Of a stretch of 64,000 bases of DNA, positions 8,331 to 16,938 are shown one piece after another (within the stretch, counting starts at the first letter, position 1; the number at the start of each line of letters is the position of its first letter). Source of the stretch: JBBROS01 sp965260935 (GTDB lineage: Bacteria; Pseudomonadota; Alphaproteobacteria; Acetobacterales; Acetobacteraceae); contig OZ253374.1 in assembly GCA_965260935.1 (NCBI GenBank), forward strand, positions 1,860,001 through 1,924,000, read 5' to 3'. The position numbers and the translations under genes were made by a program. The notes under the pieces were generated by a model. That model was not told the origin of the DNA. It did no database searches and worked only from the letters and a program-made list of their open reading frames with translations.

Positions 8331-8374
8331 TGTAAATGATTATTGACAGTTGTATTTGTCAGTCTATCGTGACG
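8331..8374. promoter_or_regulatory. PpsR/CrtJ operator(s) upstream of bchC
   Basis: An exact TGT-N12-ACA site spans 8331-8348, and a second copy with one mismatch (TGT-N12-ACG) spans 8357-8374. Tandem PpsR sites spaced by a few bases are typical of bchC promoters in purple bacteria, where the repressor binds cooperatively. The site lies 30-70 bases before bchC and should control the bchCXYZ-puf superoperon. Confidence 0.75.
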
Positions 8375-8402
8375 CCTGAAGACGTGTCGAAAGAGCCGGA
8401 TA

Positions 8403-9347
8403 ATGGAGGCCACGTTGCACGCTGAGGCGATCATCTTAACCGCTCCGCACAGGCTGGCCCCGGGCCGGCTGGCGCTGAACGAGCCTGGCGCTGCGGACGT
8501 GGTGGTCGAAACCGTGTTCAGCGGCGTCAGCACCGGGACCGAGCGCCTGCTCTACACCGGGCGGATGCCGGCGTTTCCCGGAATGGGATACCCGCTGGTG
8601 CCGGGCTACGAGAGCGTGGGCCGGGTGGTGCGGGCGGGCGACGCTTCCGGGGTCGATGTGGGAGCTACCGTGTTCGTGCCGGGGGCGAACTGTTTCGGCG
8701 AGGTGCGCGGCTTGTTCGGCGCCAGCGCCTCGACGCTGGTGGTGGCCGGGGCGCGCGTCGTGCCGGTCAGCGAGGGGTTGGGCGAGCGCGGCATCCTGCT
8801 GGCCTTGGCCGCCACGGCACAGCACGCGCTAGCCGGGGCGTTGCCGGATTTGATCGTCGGCCACGGCGTGCTCGGGCGGTTGCTGGCGCGGCTCGTGCTG
8901 GCGCATGGCGGGGCGGCGCCGACGGTTTGGGAGACGGATGCAGGCCGGGCCTCGGGCGCGTGCGGCTACCCGGTCGTCGCGCCCGCGGACGACGACCGGC
9001 GCGATTACCGGACGATCTGCGACGTGAGCGGGGATGCCGCGATCCTCGACAGCCTCGTTTCGCGCCTGGCCCCCGGCGGCGAGGTCGTGCTGGCCGGGTT
9101 CTACGCCGAGCGGATGTCGTTCGCGTTCCCGCCGGCGTTCATGAAGGAGGCCCGGTTCCGCGTCGCCGCGCAGTGGCGAAAGCAGGATTTGGAGACCGCG
9201 CGGGCGATGGTTGAGAGCGGCGCGCTCGATCTCGACGGATTGCTGACCCACCGCGCCGCCGTGGCGCGCGCGCCCGATGCCTACCGGACGGCGTTCGAGG
9301 ATGCCGGTTGCCTGAAAATGATCCTGGATTGGAGAGCGTGCTCATGA
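8403..9347 (+). CDS. bchC: 2-desacetyl-2-hydroxyethyl bacteriochlorophyllide a dehydrogenase
   Basis: BchC oxidises the 3-hydroxyethyl group of the chlorin or bacteriochlorin ring to acetyl, one of the last ring steps. The protein (314 residues) is a zinc-less medium-chain dehydrogenase-like fold with the conserved opening VFSGVSTGTERLLYTGRMP and MGYPLVPGYESVGRVV. It starts at ATG 8403 behind PpsR operators and opens the bchC-X-Y-Z-pufBALMC superoperon. Its stop overlaps the bchX start by four bases. Confidence 0.95.
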   Translation: MEATLHAEAIILTAPHRLAPGRLALNEPGAADVVVETVFSGVSTGTERLLYTGRMPAFPGMGYPLVPGYESVGRVVRAGDASGVDVGATVFVPGANCFGEVRGLFGASASTLVVAGARVVPVSEGLGERGILLALAATAQHALAGALPDLIVGHGVLGRLLARLVLAHGGAAPTVWETDAGRASGACGYPVVAPADDDRRDYRTICDVSGDAAILDSLVSRLAPGGEVVLAGFYAERMSFAFPPAFMKEARFRVAAQWRKQDLETARAMVESGALDLDGLLTHRAAVARAPDAYRTAFEDAGCLKMILDWRACS

Positions 9348-10375
9348 ACGCAGCCGTGACGAAGGCCGCGATGGCGGCGACTGGGGCGGACCCGCAGGCC
9401 AGCATGGCCCAGGCCCTGCGCGACGAGGCGGCGATCGAGCCGGACGCGGTGGCCACCGAAGCGCCGAAGAAGGAGACGCAGGTGATCGCCATTTACGGCA
9501 AGGGCGGCATCGGCAAGAGCTTCACGCTGGCCAACCTCAGCTACATGATGGCGCAGCAAGGCAAGCGGGTGCTGCTGATCGGGTGCGACCCGAAGAGCGA
9601 CACCACCTCGCTGCTGTTCGGCGGGCGAAGCTGCCCGACCATCATCGAGACCTCGTCGAAGAAGAAGCTGGCCGGGGAGAAGGTCTCGATCGGGGACGTG
9701 TGCTTCATCCGCGACGGGGTGTTCGCCATGGAGCTGGGCGGGCCGGAGGTTGGGCGCGGCTGCGGCGGGCGGGGGATTATCCACGGTTTCGAGCTGCTGG
9801 AGAAGCTCGGGTTCCATGAATGGGGGTTCGATTACGTGCTGCTCGACTTCCTGGGCGACGTGGTGTGCGGCGGCTTCGGCCTGCCGATCGCGCGCGACAT
9901 GTGCCAGAAGGTGATCGTGGTCGGCTCGAACGACCTGCAATCGCTTTACGTGGCGAACAACGTCTGCTCGGCGGTCGACTACTTCCGCAAGATGGGCGGC
10001 AACGTCGGCGTGGCCGGCATGGTCATCAACAAGGACGACGGCACCGGCGAAGCGCAGGCTTTCGCCGCCGCCGCCGGCATCCCGGTGCTGTCGGCCATCC
10101 CCGCCAACGACGACATCCGCAAGAAGAGCGCCAACTACGAGATCATCGGCAAGCCCGGCGGCCAATGGGCGTCCATGTTCGAGGAGCTGGCCGAGCAGGT
10201 GGCCTTGGCCCCGCCCGTCCGCCCCACCCCTCTTACGCAGGACGCGCTGCTCGGCCTGTTCGCCGGCGAAACCGTCGGCCGCGACGTGGTCCTGACCCCC
10301 GCGACCGAGGCCGACATGTGCGCGGCCACGGTGCTGAGCAAGCCTTCGCTCGAAGTGGTCTACGAGGGCGCGTGA
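9344..10375 (+). CDS. bchX: chlorophyllide a reductase iron protein subunit X
   Basis: The ATPase/electron donor of chlorophyllide a oxidoreductase, which reduces ring B to give the bacteriochlorin. It is a NifH-like protein of 343 residues with P-loop YGKGGIGKSF, the ATP/cluster segments IGCDPKSDTTSLLFGG and GRGCGGRGI, and DFLGDVVCGGFG. The two cysteines that bridge the 4Fe-4S cluster are in the last two motifs. ATG 9344 overlaps the bchC stop (ATGA) and has GGAGAG upstream; an earlier ATG at 9308 lies within bchC and is less likely. Confidence 0.96.
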   Translation: MNAAVTKAAMAATGADPQASMAQALRDEAAIEPDAVATEAPKKETQVIAIYGKGGIGKSFTLANLSYMMAQQGKRVLLIGCDPKSDTTSLLFGGRSCPTIIETSSKKKLAGEKVSIGDVCFIRDGVFAMELGGPEVGRGCGGRGIIHGFELLEKLGFHEWGFDYVLLDFLGDVVCGGFGLPIARDMCQKVIVVGSNDLQSLYVANNVCSAVDYFRKMGGNVGVAGMVINKDDGTGEAQAFAAAAGIPVLSAIPANDDIRKKSANYEIIGKPGGQWASMFEELAEQVALAPPVRPTPLTQDALLGLFAGETVGRDVVLTPATEADMCAATVLSKPSLEVVYEGA

Positions 10376-10377
10376 CG

Positions 10378-11874
10378 ATGGACGGCGCCATCCCGCCACC
10401 CGACCTTGCCGCCGCTTCCGGCTGCCACGGCGGGCGTGAGACCATGCTTGCGGCGGCGCGGGCGGCGGGCAAGACCGGCGTGCTCGACCGGCTCGCCGCC
10501 GACTACCCGCAAGGCCCGCACGACCAGCCGCAATCGATGTGCCCGGCGTTCGGCAGCCTGCGCGTCGGCCTCAGGATGCGCCGCACCGCCACCATCCTCA
10601 GCGGCTCCGCCTGCTGCGTCTACGGCCTCACCTTCACCTCGCACTTCTACGGCGCGCGGCGCAGCGTCGGCTACGTCCCGTTCAACAGCGAGACGCTGGT
10701 GCGCGGCCAGCTCTACGAGGACATCCGCGACGCCGTCTACCAGATGGCCAAGCCCGAAGATTACGACGTGGTTATCGTGATCAATCTCTGCGTGCCCACC
10801 GCGTCCGGCGTGCCGCTGGACCGGTTGCCGCGGCAGATCGACGGGGTGCGGGTGATCGGCATCGACGTGCCGGGCTTCGGCGTGCCTACCCATGCGGAGG
10901 CGAAGGACGTGCTGGCCGGGGCGATGCTGCGGTTTGCCCGCGCCGAGGCGGAGGCGGGGCCGGTCGCCCGGCCGAGGCAGGAGCAGACCCTGCCCACGGT
11001 GGCGATGATCGGCGAGCTGTTTCCGGGCGACCCGCCGGGGATCAGCGGGCTGCTCGCGCCGATGGGGCTGGGGGTCGCGCCGCCGCTGCCGTCGCGGGAG
11101 TGGCGCGACCAGTACGCGGCGCTCGACTGCGCCGTGGCCGCGGCGGTTCATCCATTCTACACGGCGACGGTGCGGGAGTTCAAAGCCGCCGGGCGGCCGG
11201 TGGTGGGGTCCGGCCCGGTCGGCGTCGAGGGTACGGCGGCCTGGCTTGAGGCGGTCGGCAAGGCGGCGGGGGTCAGCGCCGACGCGGCGAAGGCGAAGTG
11301 GCTGCCGGTGATCAAGGGCGCGCTCGCGGCGGCGCCCATCCAGGCGCGCGTCACGGTTTCCGGTTACGAGGGATCGGAACTGCTGGTCGCCCGGCTGCTG
11401 ATCGAGGCCGGGGCGGAGGTTCCGTATGTCGGCACCGCCTGTCCGCGCACGGAATGGAGCGACCCGGACCGGGAATGGCTCGAAGCGCACGGCGCGCACG
11501 TGCAATACCGCGCCTCGCTGGAGCAGGACATGGCGGCGATGCTCGATGTCCGGCCCGACCTCGCGCTCGGCACGACGCCCTTGGTGCAGAAGGCGAAGGA
11601 GCTGGGCATCCCGGCGCTTTACTTCACCAACATGGTTTCCGCCCGCCCGCTGTTCGGGCCGGCGGGGGCCGGGGCGCTGGCGGGGATCGTCGCGGCGCAG
11701 ACGCGGGGCGCGGAGCGGTTCCGGCGGATGGTCGGGTTCTTCGAGGGCGTGGGGACCGGGGCTGCCGCCGGGTATGGCTGGAACGCCAAGCCGGTGGAGC
11801 CGAAGGGTTCGCGCGAGCGGATGCGCAAGCTGCGGGCGGCGCAGGCCAAGGCGGCCGAAGCGGTGGGGACCTAG
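10378..11874 (+). CDS. bchY: chlorophyllide a reductase subunit Y
   Basis: A NifD/BchN-like catalytic subunit (498 residues) that forms the heterotetramer with BchZ. Cysteines in SMCPAFGSLR and SACCVYGLTFTSHFYGARRS are in the positions that bind the inter-subunit 4Fe-4S cluster. The C-terminal half carries the nitrogenase-type nucleotide-fold repeats, for example ALGTTPLVQKAKELGIPALY. It starts three bases after the bchX stop. Confidence 0.95.
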   Translation: MDGAIPPPDLAAASGCHGGRETMLAAARAAGKTGVLDRLAADYPQGPHDQPQSMCPAFGSLRVGLRMRRTATILSGSACCVYGLTFTSHFYGARRSVGYVPFNSETLVRGQLYEDIRDAVYQMAKPEDYDVVIVINLCVPTASGVPLDRLPRQIDGVRVIGIDVPGFGVPTHAEAKDVLAGAMLRFARAEAEAGPVARPRQEQTLPTVAMIGELFPGDPPGISGLLAPMGLGVAPPLPSREWRDQYAALDCAVAAAVHPFYTATVREFKAAGRPVVGSGPVGVEGTAAWLEAVGKAAGVSADAAKAKWLPVIKGALAAAPIQARVTVSGYEGSELLVARLLIEAGAEVPYVGTACPRTEWSDPDREWLEAHGAHVQYRASLEQDMAAMLDVRPDLALGTTPLVQKAKELGIPALYFTNMVSARPLFGPAGAGALAGIVAAQTRGAERFRRMVGFFEGVGTGAAAGYGWNAKPVEPKGSRERMRKLRAAQAKAAEAVGT

Positions 11875-11877
11875 CCG

Positions 11878-13335
11878 ATGCTCGTGCTCGACCATGACCG
11901 GGCCGGGGGCTACTGGGGGGCGGTCTATGCCTTCACCGCCATCCGCGGCCTTCGCGTGGTGATCGACGGGCCGGTCGGGTGCGAGAACCTGCCGGTGACG
12001 GCGGTGATGCACTACACCGACGGGCTGCCGCCGCACGAGCTGCCGATCACGGTGACGGGCCTCAACGAGGAAAGCCTGTCCATGACCGGCACCGAGGGGG
12101 CGTTGCGCCGGGCCGCGTCCACGGGGGACCAGGAGCTGCCGTCGGTGGTGGTGACGGGCAGCATCGCCGAGATGATCGGCGGCGGGGTGACGCCGGAAGG
12201 CAGCAACCTGCTGCGCTTCATCCCGCGCACCATCGACGAGGACCAGTGGCAGGCGGCGGATCGGGCGATCTATTGGCTGTGGAGCGAGTTCGGGCTGAAG
12301 CGCGCCAAGATCAGGCCGCGCCCGCCGCGCGCCGAGGGGGTGAAGCCGCGGGTCAACATCGTCGGGCCGATCTACGGCACCTTCAACATGCCGTCGGATT
12401 TGGCCGAGATCCGTCGTTTGGTGGAGGGAATCGGTTGCGAGATTAACCTTGTGTTCCCGCTTGGTTCCCACATCGACGACATTGCCAGACTGCCGGACGC
12501 GGACGTGAACATCTGCATGTACCGCGAGTTCGGCCGCGGCCTGTGCGAGGAGCTGGAGCGCCCTTACCTGCAAGCGCCCATCGGCCTGTTCGCCACCACC
12601 AACTTCCTGCGCAAGCTCGGCGAGCTGACGGGCCTCGACCCGGAGCCGTTCATTGAGCGGGAGAAGCACACCACCATCAAGCCCGTCTGGGATTTGTGGC
12701 GCAGCGTCACGCAGGACTTCTTCGCCAGCGCTACCTTCGCCGTGGTCGCGACCGGGACCTATGCGCGCGGGCTGGTCGGCTTTTTGGAGGGCGAGCTTGG
12801 CATTCCCTGCACCTTCCATTTCGAGCGGACCGCCGGGGCGAAGCCGGACAACCAGGCCGTGAAAGAGGCGCTGAAGGCGACGCCGCCGCTGGTGCTGTAC
12901 GGCTCCTATAACGAGCGCCTCTACGCCGCCGAGCAGGGCGCGCGTTGCCAGTTCATCCCGGCCTCGTTCCCCGGCGCCATTGTCCGCCGGCACACGGGGA
13001 CGCCGTTCATGGGCTACGCCGGCGCCTGCTACGTCGTGCAGGAATACTGCAACGCGCTGTTCGACGCGCTGTTCCACATCCTGCCGCTCAGCACGGACAT
13101 GGACCGGGTGGAGCCGACGCCCGTGCGTGCCGCCGAGTGGAACGCCGTGCCGTGGGACGACGACGCGCTCGCGTTGCTGAACGAATATGTGGAAAGCGAG
13201 CCGTTCCTGGTCCGCATCTCGGCGGCCAAGCGGTTCCGCGACGCGGCCGAGCAGGCGGCGCGGGAGGCGGGCTGCGACCGGGTGACCAAGGCGCTGGCTG
13301 CCCGCTCGCTCAGTTCCATGAAGGCGGCAGCATGA
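11878..13335 (+). CDS. bchZ: chlorophyllide a reductase subunit Z
   Basis: The second catalytic subunit of chlorophyllide a reductase, NifK/BchB-like, 485 residues. The N-terminal MLVLDHDRAGGYWGAVYAFT and the cluster-binding VVIDGPVGCENLPVTAVMHY are family hallmarks. The protein ends with the usual Lys/Ala-rich tail after the FRDAAEQAAREAG helix, which resembles the C-terminal BchB-type domain. It begins three bases after bchY. About 136 bases separate it from pufB and no pufQ-like frame is visible in that gap. Confidence 0.95.
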   Translation: MLVLDHDRAGGYWGAVYAFTAIRGLRVVIDGPVGCENLPVTAVMHYTDGLPPHELPITVTGLNEESLSMTGTEGALRRAASTGDQELPSVVVTGSIAEMIGGGVTPEGSNLLRFIPRTIDEDQWQAADRAIYWLWSEFGLKRAKIRPRPPRAEGVKPRVNIVGPIYGTFNMPSDLAEIRRLVEGIGCEINLVFPLGSHIDDIARLPDADVNICMYREFGRGLCEELERPYLQAPIGLFATTNFLRKLGELTGLDPEPFIEREKHTTIKPVWDLWRSVTQDFFASATFAVVATGTYARGLVGFLEGELGIPCTFHFERTAGAKPDNQAVKEALKATPPLVLYGSYNERLYAAEQGARCQFIPASFPGAIVRRHTGTPFMGYAGACYVVQEYCNALFDALFHILPLSTDMDRVEPTPVRAAEWNAVPWDDDALALLNEYVESEPFLVRISAAKRFRDAAEQAAREAGCDRVTKALAARSLSSMKAAA

Positions 13336-13471
13336 CGCCGGGCAGGCGACCCGGCATCGAGGATTGCGCAACCGGGCGGAACCCCGGCGGTGCGAGGCCG
13401 TGGCCCTTGGCCGCGGAAGGACCCGGCCGCGGGGTGTGCGGTAACGAGCGGTACGTGGAGGTACCCCGACT

Positions 13472-13693
13472 ATGTCTGAAGCCAATCTACGAGCAGGGTC
13501 CACCTCGGGCCTGACTGATTCCGAGGCGCGCGAGTTCCATAGCATCTTTCTCACCAGCTTCATCGTCTTCACGGTGATCGCGATCGTCGCTCACATCCTG
13601 GTGTGGCTGTGGCGGCCGTGGCTGCCGGGGCCGAACGGCTATCAGACGTCCTTGCTGGACGGCCTGACCCTCGTCCAATCGATGCTGACATAG
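13472..13693 (+). CDS. pufB: light-harvesting 1 (core antenna) beta subunit
   Basis: A 73-residue LH1 beta polypeptide with one transmembrane helix (SFIVFTVIAIVAHILVWLW). It has the usual acidic N-terminal region (LTDSEAREFHSIF), an axial bacteriochlorophyll-ligand histidine in the helix, and the C-terminal RPWLPG motif. GGAGG lies nine bases before the ATG. It is the first gene of pufBALMC. Confidence 0.95.
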   Translation: MSEANLRAGSTSGLTDSEAREFHSIFLTSFIVFTVIAIVAHILVWLWRPWLPGPNGYQTSLLDGLTLVQSMLT

Positions 13694-13704
13694 GGAGCTG
13701 AGCC

Positions 13705-13884
13705 ATGTGGCGTGTATGGTTGCTGTTCGATCCCCGCCGCGTGCTGGTGGCACTCGGCACATTCCTGTTCGTTCTGGCGCTGCTGATCCACTTCATCCTG
13801 CTCAGCACCAGCCGGTTCAACTGGCTGGAAGGGCCTTCGCGTCCGGTGGCGGCGCAGGTGGCGCCGTTGCCCGCGGCTAAATGA
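13705..13884 (+). CDS. pufA: light-harvesting 1 (core antenna) alpha subunit
   Basis: A 59-residue LH1 alpha polypeptide. It begins MWRVWLLFDPRRVLVALGTF as is standard for the family and has the transmembrane histidine in LIHFILLSTSRFNWLEG. The C-terminal tail is Ala/Pro-rich. GGGAGCTGAGCC precedes the start. It lies 11 bases after pufB and before a large hairpin that separates it from pufL. Confidence 0.95.
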   Translation: MWRVWLLFDPRRVLVALGTFLFVLALLIHFILLSTSRFNWLEGPSRPVAAQVAPLPAAK

Positions 13885-13888
13885 AGCA

Positions 13889-13927
13889 GCCGCCTCGGCC
13901 GGGAGCATACGGCCCGGCCGAGGCGGC
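13889..13927 (+). promoter_or_regulatory. pufA-pufL intercistronic hairpin
   Basis: A perfect 15-bp stem (13889-13903 with 13913-13927) closes a 9-base loop. It lies between the antenna genes and the reaction-centre genes. In other purple bacteria the hairpin at this place protects pufBA mRNA from 3' decay and sets the antenna to reaction-centre ratio. No T-tract follows, so it need not be a full terminator. Confidence 0.8.
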
Positions 13928-13948
13928 CTTCCGGGAGGAGACATAAGA

Positions 13949-14773
13949 ATGTCGATGCTGAGCTACGAGCCAAAATACCGCGTGCGGGGCGGCACCCTGC
14001 TCGGCGGCGACTTGTTCGATTTCTGGGTGGGGCCGTTCTACGTCGGGCTGTTCGGCGTCTCGACCGTGTTCTTTTCCGTTCTCGGCACGCTGCTGATCGT
14101 CTACGGCGCCGCGATCGGGCCGACGTGGAACATCTGGCGCATCAACATCGCGCCGCCGGATTTGAGCTACGGCCTCGGCTTCGCGCCGATCCGGGAGGGT
14201 GGGCTGTGGCAGGTGATCACCATCTGCGCGATCGGCGCCTTCGTTTCCTGGGCGCTGCGGCAGGCGGAGATCAGCCGCAAGCTGGGCATGGGCTACCACG
14301 TGCCGGTCGCGTTCAGTGTCGCGATCTTCGCCTACGTCAGCCTGGTGGTGATCCGCCCGCTGCTGCTCGGCGCATGGGGACACGGGTTCCCTTACGGCAT
14401 CCTGAGCCACCTCGATTGGGTGTCGAACACCGGCTACCAGTACCTGAATTTCCACTACAATCCGGCGCACATGCTGGCGATCACGTTCTTCTTCACGACG
14501 GTGCTGGCGCTGAGTTTGCACGGCGGGCTGGTGCTGTCGGCGGCGAACCCGAGGAAGGGCCAGGTGGTCAAGACGGCCGAGCACGAGAACACCTTCTTCC
14601 GCGACACCATTGGCTGGTCGATCGGGACGCTGGGCGTGCACCGGCTCGGCCTGTTCCTCGCGTTGTCGGCCGGGTTCTGGAGCGCCGTCTGCATCATCAT
14701 CAGCGGGCCGTTCTGGACCCGTGGCTGGCCCGAGTGGTGGAGCTGGTGGCTGCAGTTGCCGATCTGGAGCTGA
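13949..14773 (+). CDS. pufL: photosynthetic reaction centre L subunit
   Basis: A 274-residue integral membrane protein with five transmembrane helices. It binds the special pair, the accessory bacteriochlorophylls and pheophytins, QB and part of the non-haem iron site together with PufM. The family sequence is well conserved: SYEPKYRVRGGTLLGGDLFD, FHYNPAHMLAITFFFTTVLA (helix D with the special-pair histidine) and DTIGWSIGTLGVHRLGLFL (iron-ligand histidines). GGAGGAG precedes the start. Confidence 0.97.
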   Translation: MSMLSYEPKYRVRGGTLLGGDLFDFWVGPFYVGLFGVSTVFFSVLGTLLIVYGAAIGPTWNIWRINIAPPDLSYGLGFAPIREGGLWQVITICAIGAFVSWALRQAEISRKLGMGYHVPVAFSVAIFAYVSLVVIRPLLLGAWGHGFPYGILSHLDWVSNTGYQYLNFHYNPAHMLAITFFFTTVLALSLHGGLVLSAANPRKGQVVKTAEHENTFFRDTIGWSIGTLGVHRLGLFLALSAGFWSAVCIIISGPFWTRGWPEWWSWWLQLPIWS

Positions 14774-14811
14774 CGCGTTTCGCGCAACAACAATAATAGG
14801 AAGCGCCTGTC

Positions 14812-15789
14812 ATGGCCACGTATCAGAATCTGTTCACCCGCGTGCAGGTCAGAGGGCCGGTTTATGCCGGGGTGCCGGTTTCGACCACCGGCTTCGCGCG
14901 GACCGGCAAGCCCTACTTCATCCACCTCGCCGGCAAGTTCGGGGACGCGCAGGTCGGGCCGATCTACCTCGGCTTCACAGGCGTCGCCTCGTTGATCTGC
15001 GGCTTCATCGCGTTCGAGATCATCGGGCTCAACATGTGGGCCTCGGTGAACTGGGACCCGGTGCAGTTCGTGCGGCAATTGGCGTGGCTGGGCCTCGAGC
15101 CGCCCGCGCCAGGCTACGGCCTGCGTTTCCCGCCTTTGGCGCAAGGGGGGTGGTGGCTGGTGGCCGGGTTCTTTCTGACCGCGTCGATCCTGCTGTGGTG
15201 GACCCGCGTTTATACGCGGGCGCGGACGCTCGGCATGGGGACGCATGTCGCCTGGGCGTTCGCGGCGGCGATCTGGCTGTATCTCGTGGTCGGGTTCATC
15301 CGCCCGTTGCTGATGGGGAGCTGGTCGGAAGCGGTGCCGTTCGGCATCTTCCCGCACCTTGACTGGACCGGCTCGCTGTCCATTCGCTACGGCAACCTGT
15401 TCTACAACCCGTTCCACATGCTCTCGATCGTGTTCCTTTACGGCTCCACGCTGCTGTTCGCCATGCACGGCGCGACCGTTCTGGCGATCAGCCGTTACGG
15501 CGGCGAGCGGGAGCTGGAGCAGATCGTCGACCGCGGCACGGCGTTCGAGCGCGGCGCCTTGTTCTGGCGCTGGACCATGGGCTTCTGCGCCTCGGCGGAG
15601 AGCATCCACCGCTGGGCCTGGTGGTTCGCCGTCCTGTGCCCGCTGACGGGCGGCATCGGCATCCTGCTGACCGGGACGGTGGTGGACAACTGGTATCTGT
15701 GGGGCGTGAAGCATGGGATCGCGCCGCCCTACCCCGAGGTGTGGGGCACGGTGGTTGACCCGGCGCTGGCCACGGGAGCCGGGCAATGA
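14812..15789 (+). CDS. pufM: photosynthetic reaction centre M subunit
   Basis: A 325-residue partner of PufL with five transmembrane helices. The helix D segment NPFHMLSIVFLYGSTLLFAM, the iron-binding FCASAESIHRWAWWFAVL and the N-terminal FTRVQVRGP are typical. The C-terminal tail (HGIAPPYPEVWG) is the extended form found in species whose reaction centre carries a bound tetrahaem cytochrome, consistent with the following pufC. Its stop overlaps the pufC start by four bases. Confidence 0.97.
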   Translation: MATYQNLFTRVQVRGPVYAGVPVSTTGFARTGKPYFIHLAGKFGDAQVGPIYLGFTGVASLICGFIAFEIIGLNMWASVNWDPVQFVRQLAWLGLEPPAPGYGLRFPPLAQGGWWLVAGFFLTASILLWWTRVYTRARTLGMGTHVAWAFAAAIWLYLVVGFIRPLLMGSWSEAVPFGIFPHLDWTGSLSIRYGNLFYNPFHMLSIVFLYGSTLLFAMHGATVLAISRYGGERELEQIVDRGTAFERGALFWRWTMGFCASAESIHRWAWWFAVLCPLTGGIGILLTGTVVDNWYLWGVKHGIAPPYPEVWGTVVDPALATGAGQ

Positions 15790-16829
15790 GCGGCCTGGGG
15801 CTGCGGACGGCGTTCGGCCTCGTCGGCGCGGCGGCAGCCGCCCTGCTGGGCGTCGCCTTCGTCAACAGCTTCGAGCGCCCGCCGGTGGAGGTGGTGCAGC
15901 GCGGCTTTCGCGGCCTGGCGATGGAGACGAACTACAACCCGCGGGACCTGAAGACCTACCTAGCCGAGAACAAGGCGCCGGCGTCGCTGCCAAGCCTCGG
16001 CACGGCCGGGCCGAAGGCGGGCACAACCTATAAGAACGTGCAAGTGCTGCAGGACATCAGCGTGGGCCAGTTCACCCGGCTGATGGTGTCGATCACCAAC
16101 TGGGTCAGCCCGACGCAGGGCTGCGCCTATTGCCACAACACCAACAACATGGCCGAGGACAGCGTTTACACCAAGATCGTCGCCCGGCGGATGATCCAGA
16201 TGGTGCAGAGCATCAACTCGGAATGGACCTCGCACGTGGCCCAGGTGGGGGTGACGTGCTACACCTGCCATCGCGGGCAGCCGGTGCCGAGCTATATCTG
16301 GTTCAACGACCCGGGGCCGAAACAGACGGGCGGGTTCGCCGAGGTCGCGACCGGGGCGAACCGGGCGGCGCCGGCGGTCAATTACTCCTCACTACCCTAC
16401 GACCCGTTCACGCCGTTCCTGGAAAACGACCACAGCATCCGCGTGCAAGGCGGCGAGGCGCTGCCGGACGGGAACCGGCACTCGATCAAGGAAACCGAAT
16501 GGACCTATGCGCTGATGATGCATTTCGCGCAGTCGCTCGGGGTCAACTGCACCTATTGCCACAACACGAGGGCGCTCGGGGACTGGTCGCAGAGCACGCC
16601 GCAGCGGGTGACGGCGTGGCATGGCATCAACATGGTGCGCGACCTCAACGACACATACCTGAAATCGTTGCAGGGCGTGTTCCCGCCGGTGCGGCTGGGC
16701 GCGGCCGGGGACGTGGCGAAGGTGAACTGCACCACGTGCCACCAGGGCATCTACAAGCCGCTGTACGGCGCGGCGATGGCCAAGGACTTCCCTTCGCTGC
16801 AGCATCCGACGATTGTTTCCCAACAATAG
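15786..16829 (+). CDS. pufC: reaction-centre tetrahaem cytochrome c subunit
   Basis: PufC is the bound cytochrome that re-reduces the photo-oxidised special pair. Four CxxCH haem sites are present, with the first cysteines at about residues 113, 158, 255 and 315 (CAYCH, CYTCH, CTYCH, CTTCH), arranged as two pairs as in the family. The 347-residue length is normal. The N-terminus has one hydrophobic segment (about residues 8-28) but no cysteine, so there is no lipobox. It is more likely anchored by an uncleaved helix than by the diacylglycerol found in some homologues. Confidence 0.95.
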   Translation: MSGLGLRTAFGLVGAAAAALLGVAFVNSFERPPVEVVQRGFRGLAMETNYNPRDLKTYLAENKAPASLPSLGTAGPKAGTTYKNVQVLQDISVGQFTRLMVSITNWVSPTQGCAYCHNTNNMAEDSVYTKIVARRMIQMVQSINSEWTSHVAQVGVTCYTCHRGQPVPSYIWFNDPGPKQTGGFAEVATGANRAAPAVNYSSLPYDPFTPFLENDHSIRVQGGEALPDGNRHSIKETEWTYALMMHFAQSLGVNCTYCHNTRALGDWSQSTPQRVTAWHGINMVRDLNDTYLKSLQGVFPPVRLGAAGDVAKVNCTTCHQGIYKPLYGAAMAKDFPSLQHPTIVSQQ

Positions 16830-16938
16830 GCTGACGGCTGGACAAAGTTGAAGGGTTGCCCAGTTTTCAAGGCTTGGGGTAATTGAACGAACGCCGGGGG
16901 TGAGCGCCGGCGCCTCAGGATTTGGGAGCCGGGTGAGC

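Noticed and set aside
10360..13572. 1070-residue minus-strand frame antisense to bchY and bchZ
   Set aside because: Arg/Ala/Gly-rich shadow sequence with no motif; bchY and bchZ on the plus strand are unambiguous.
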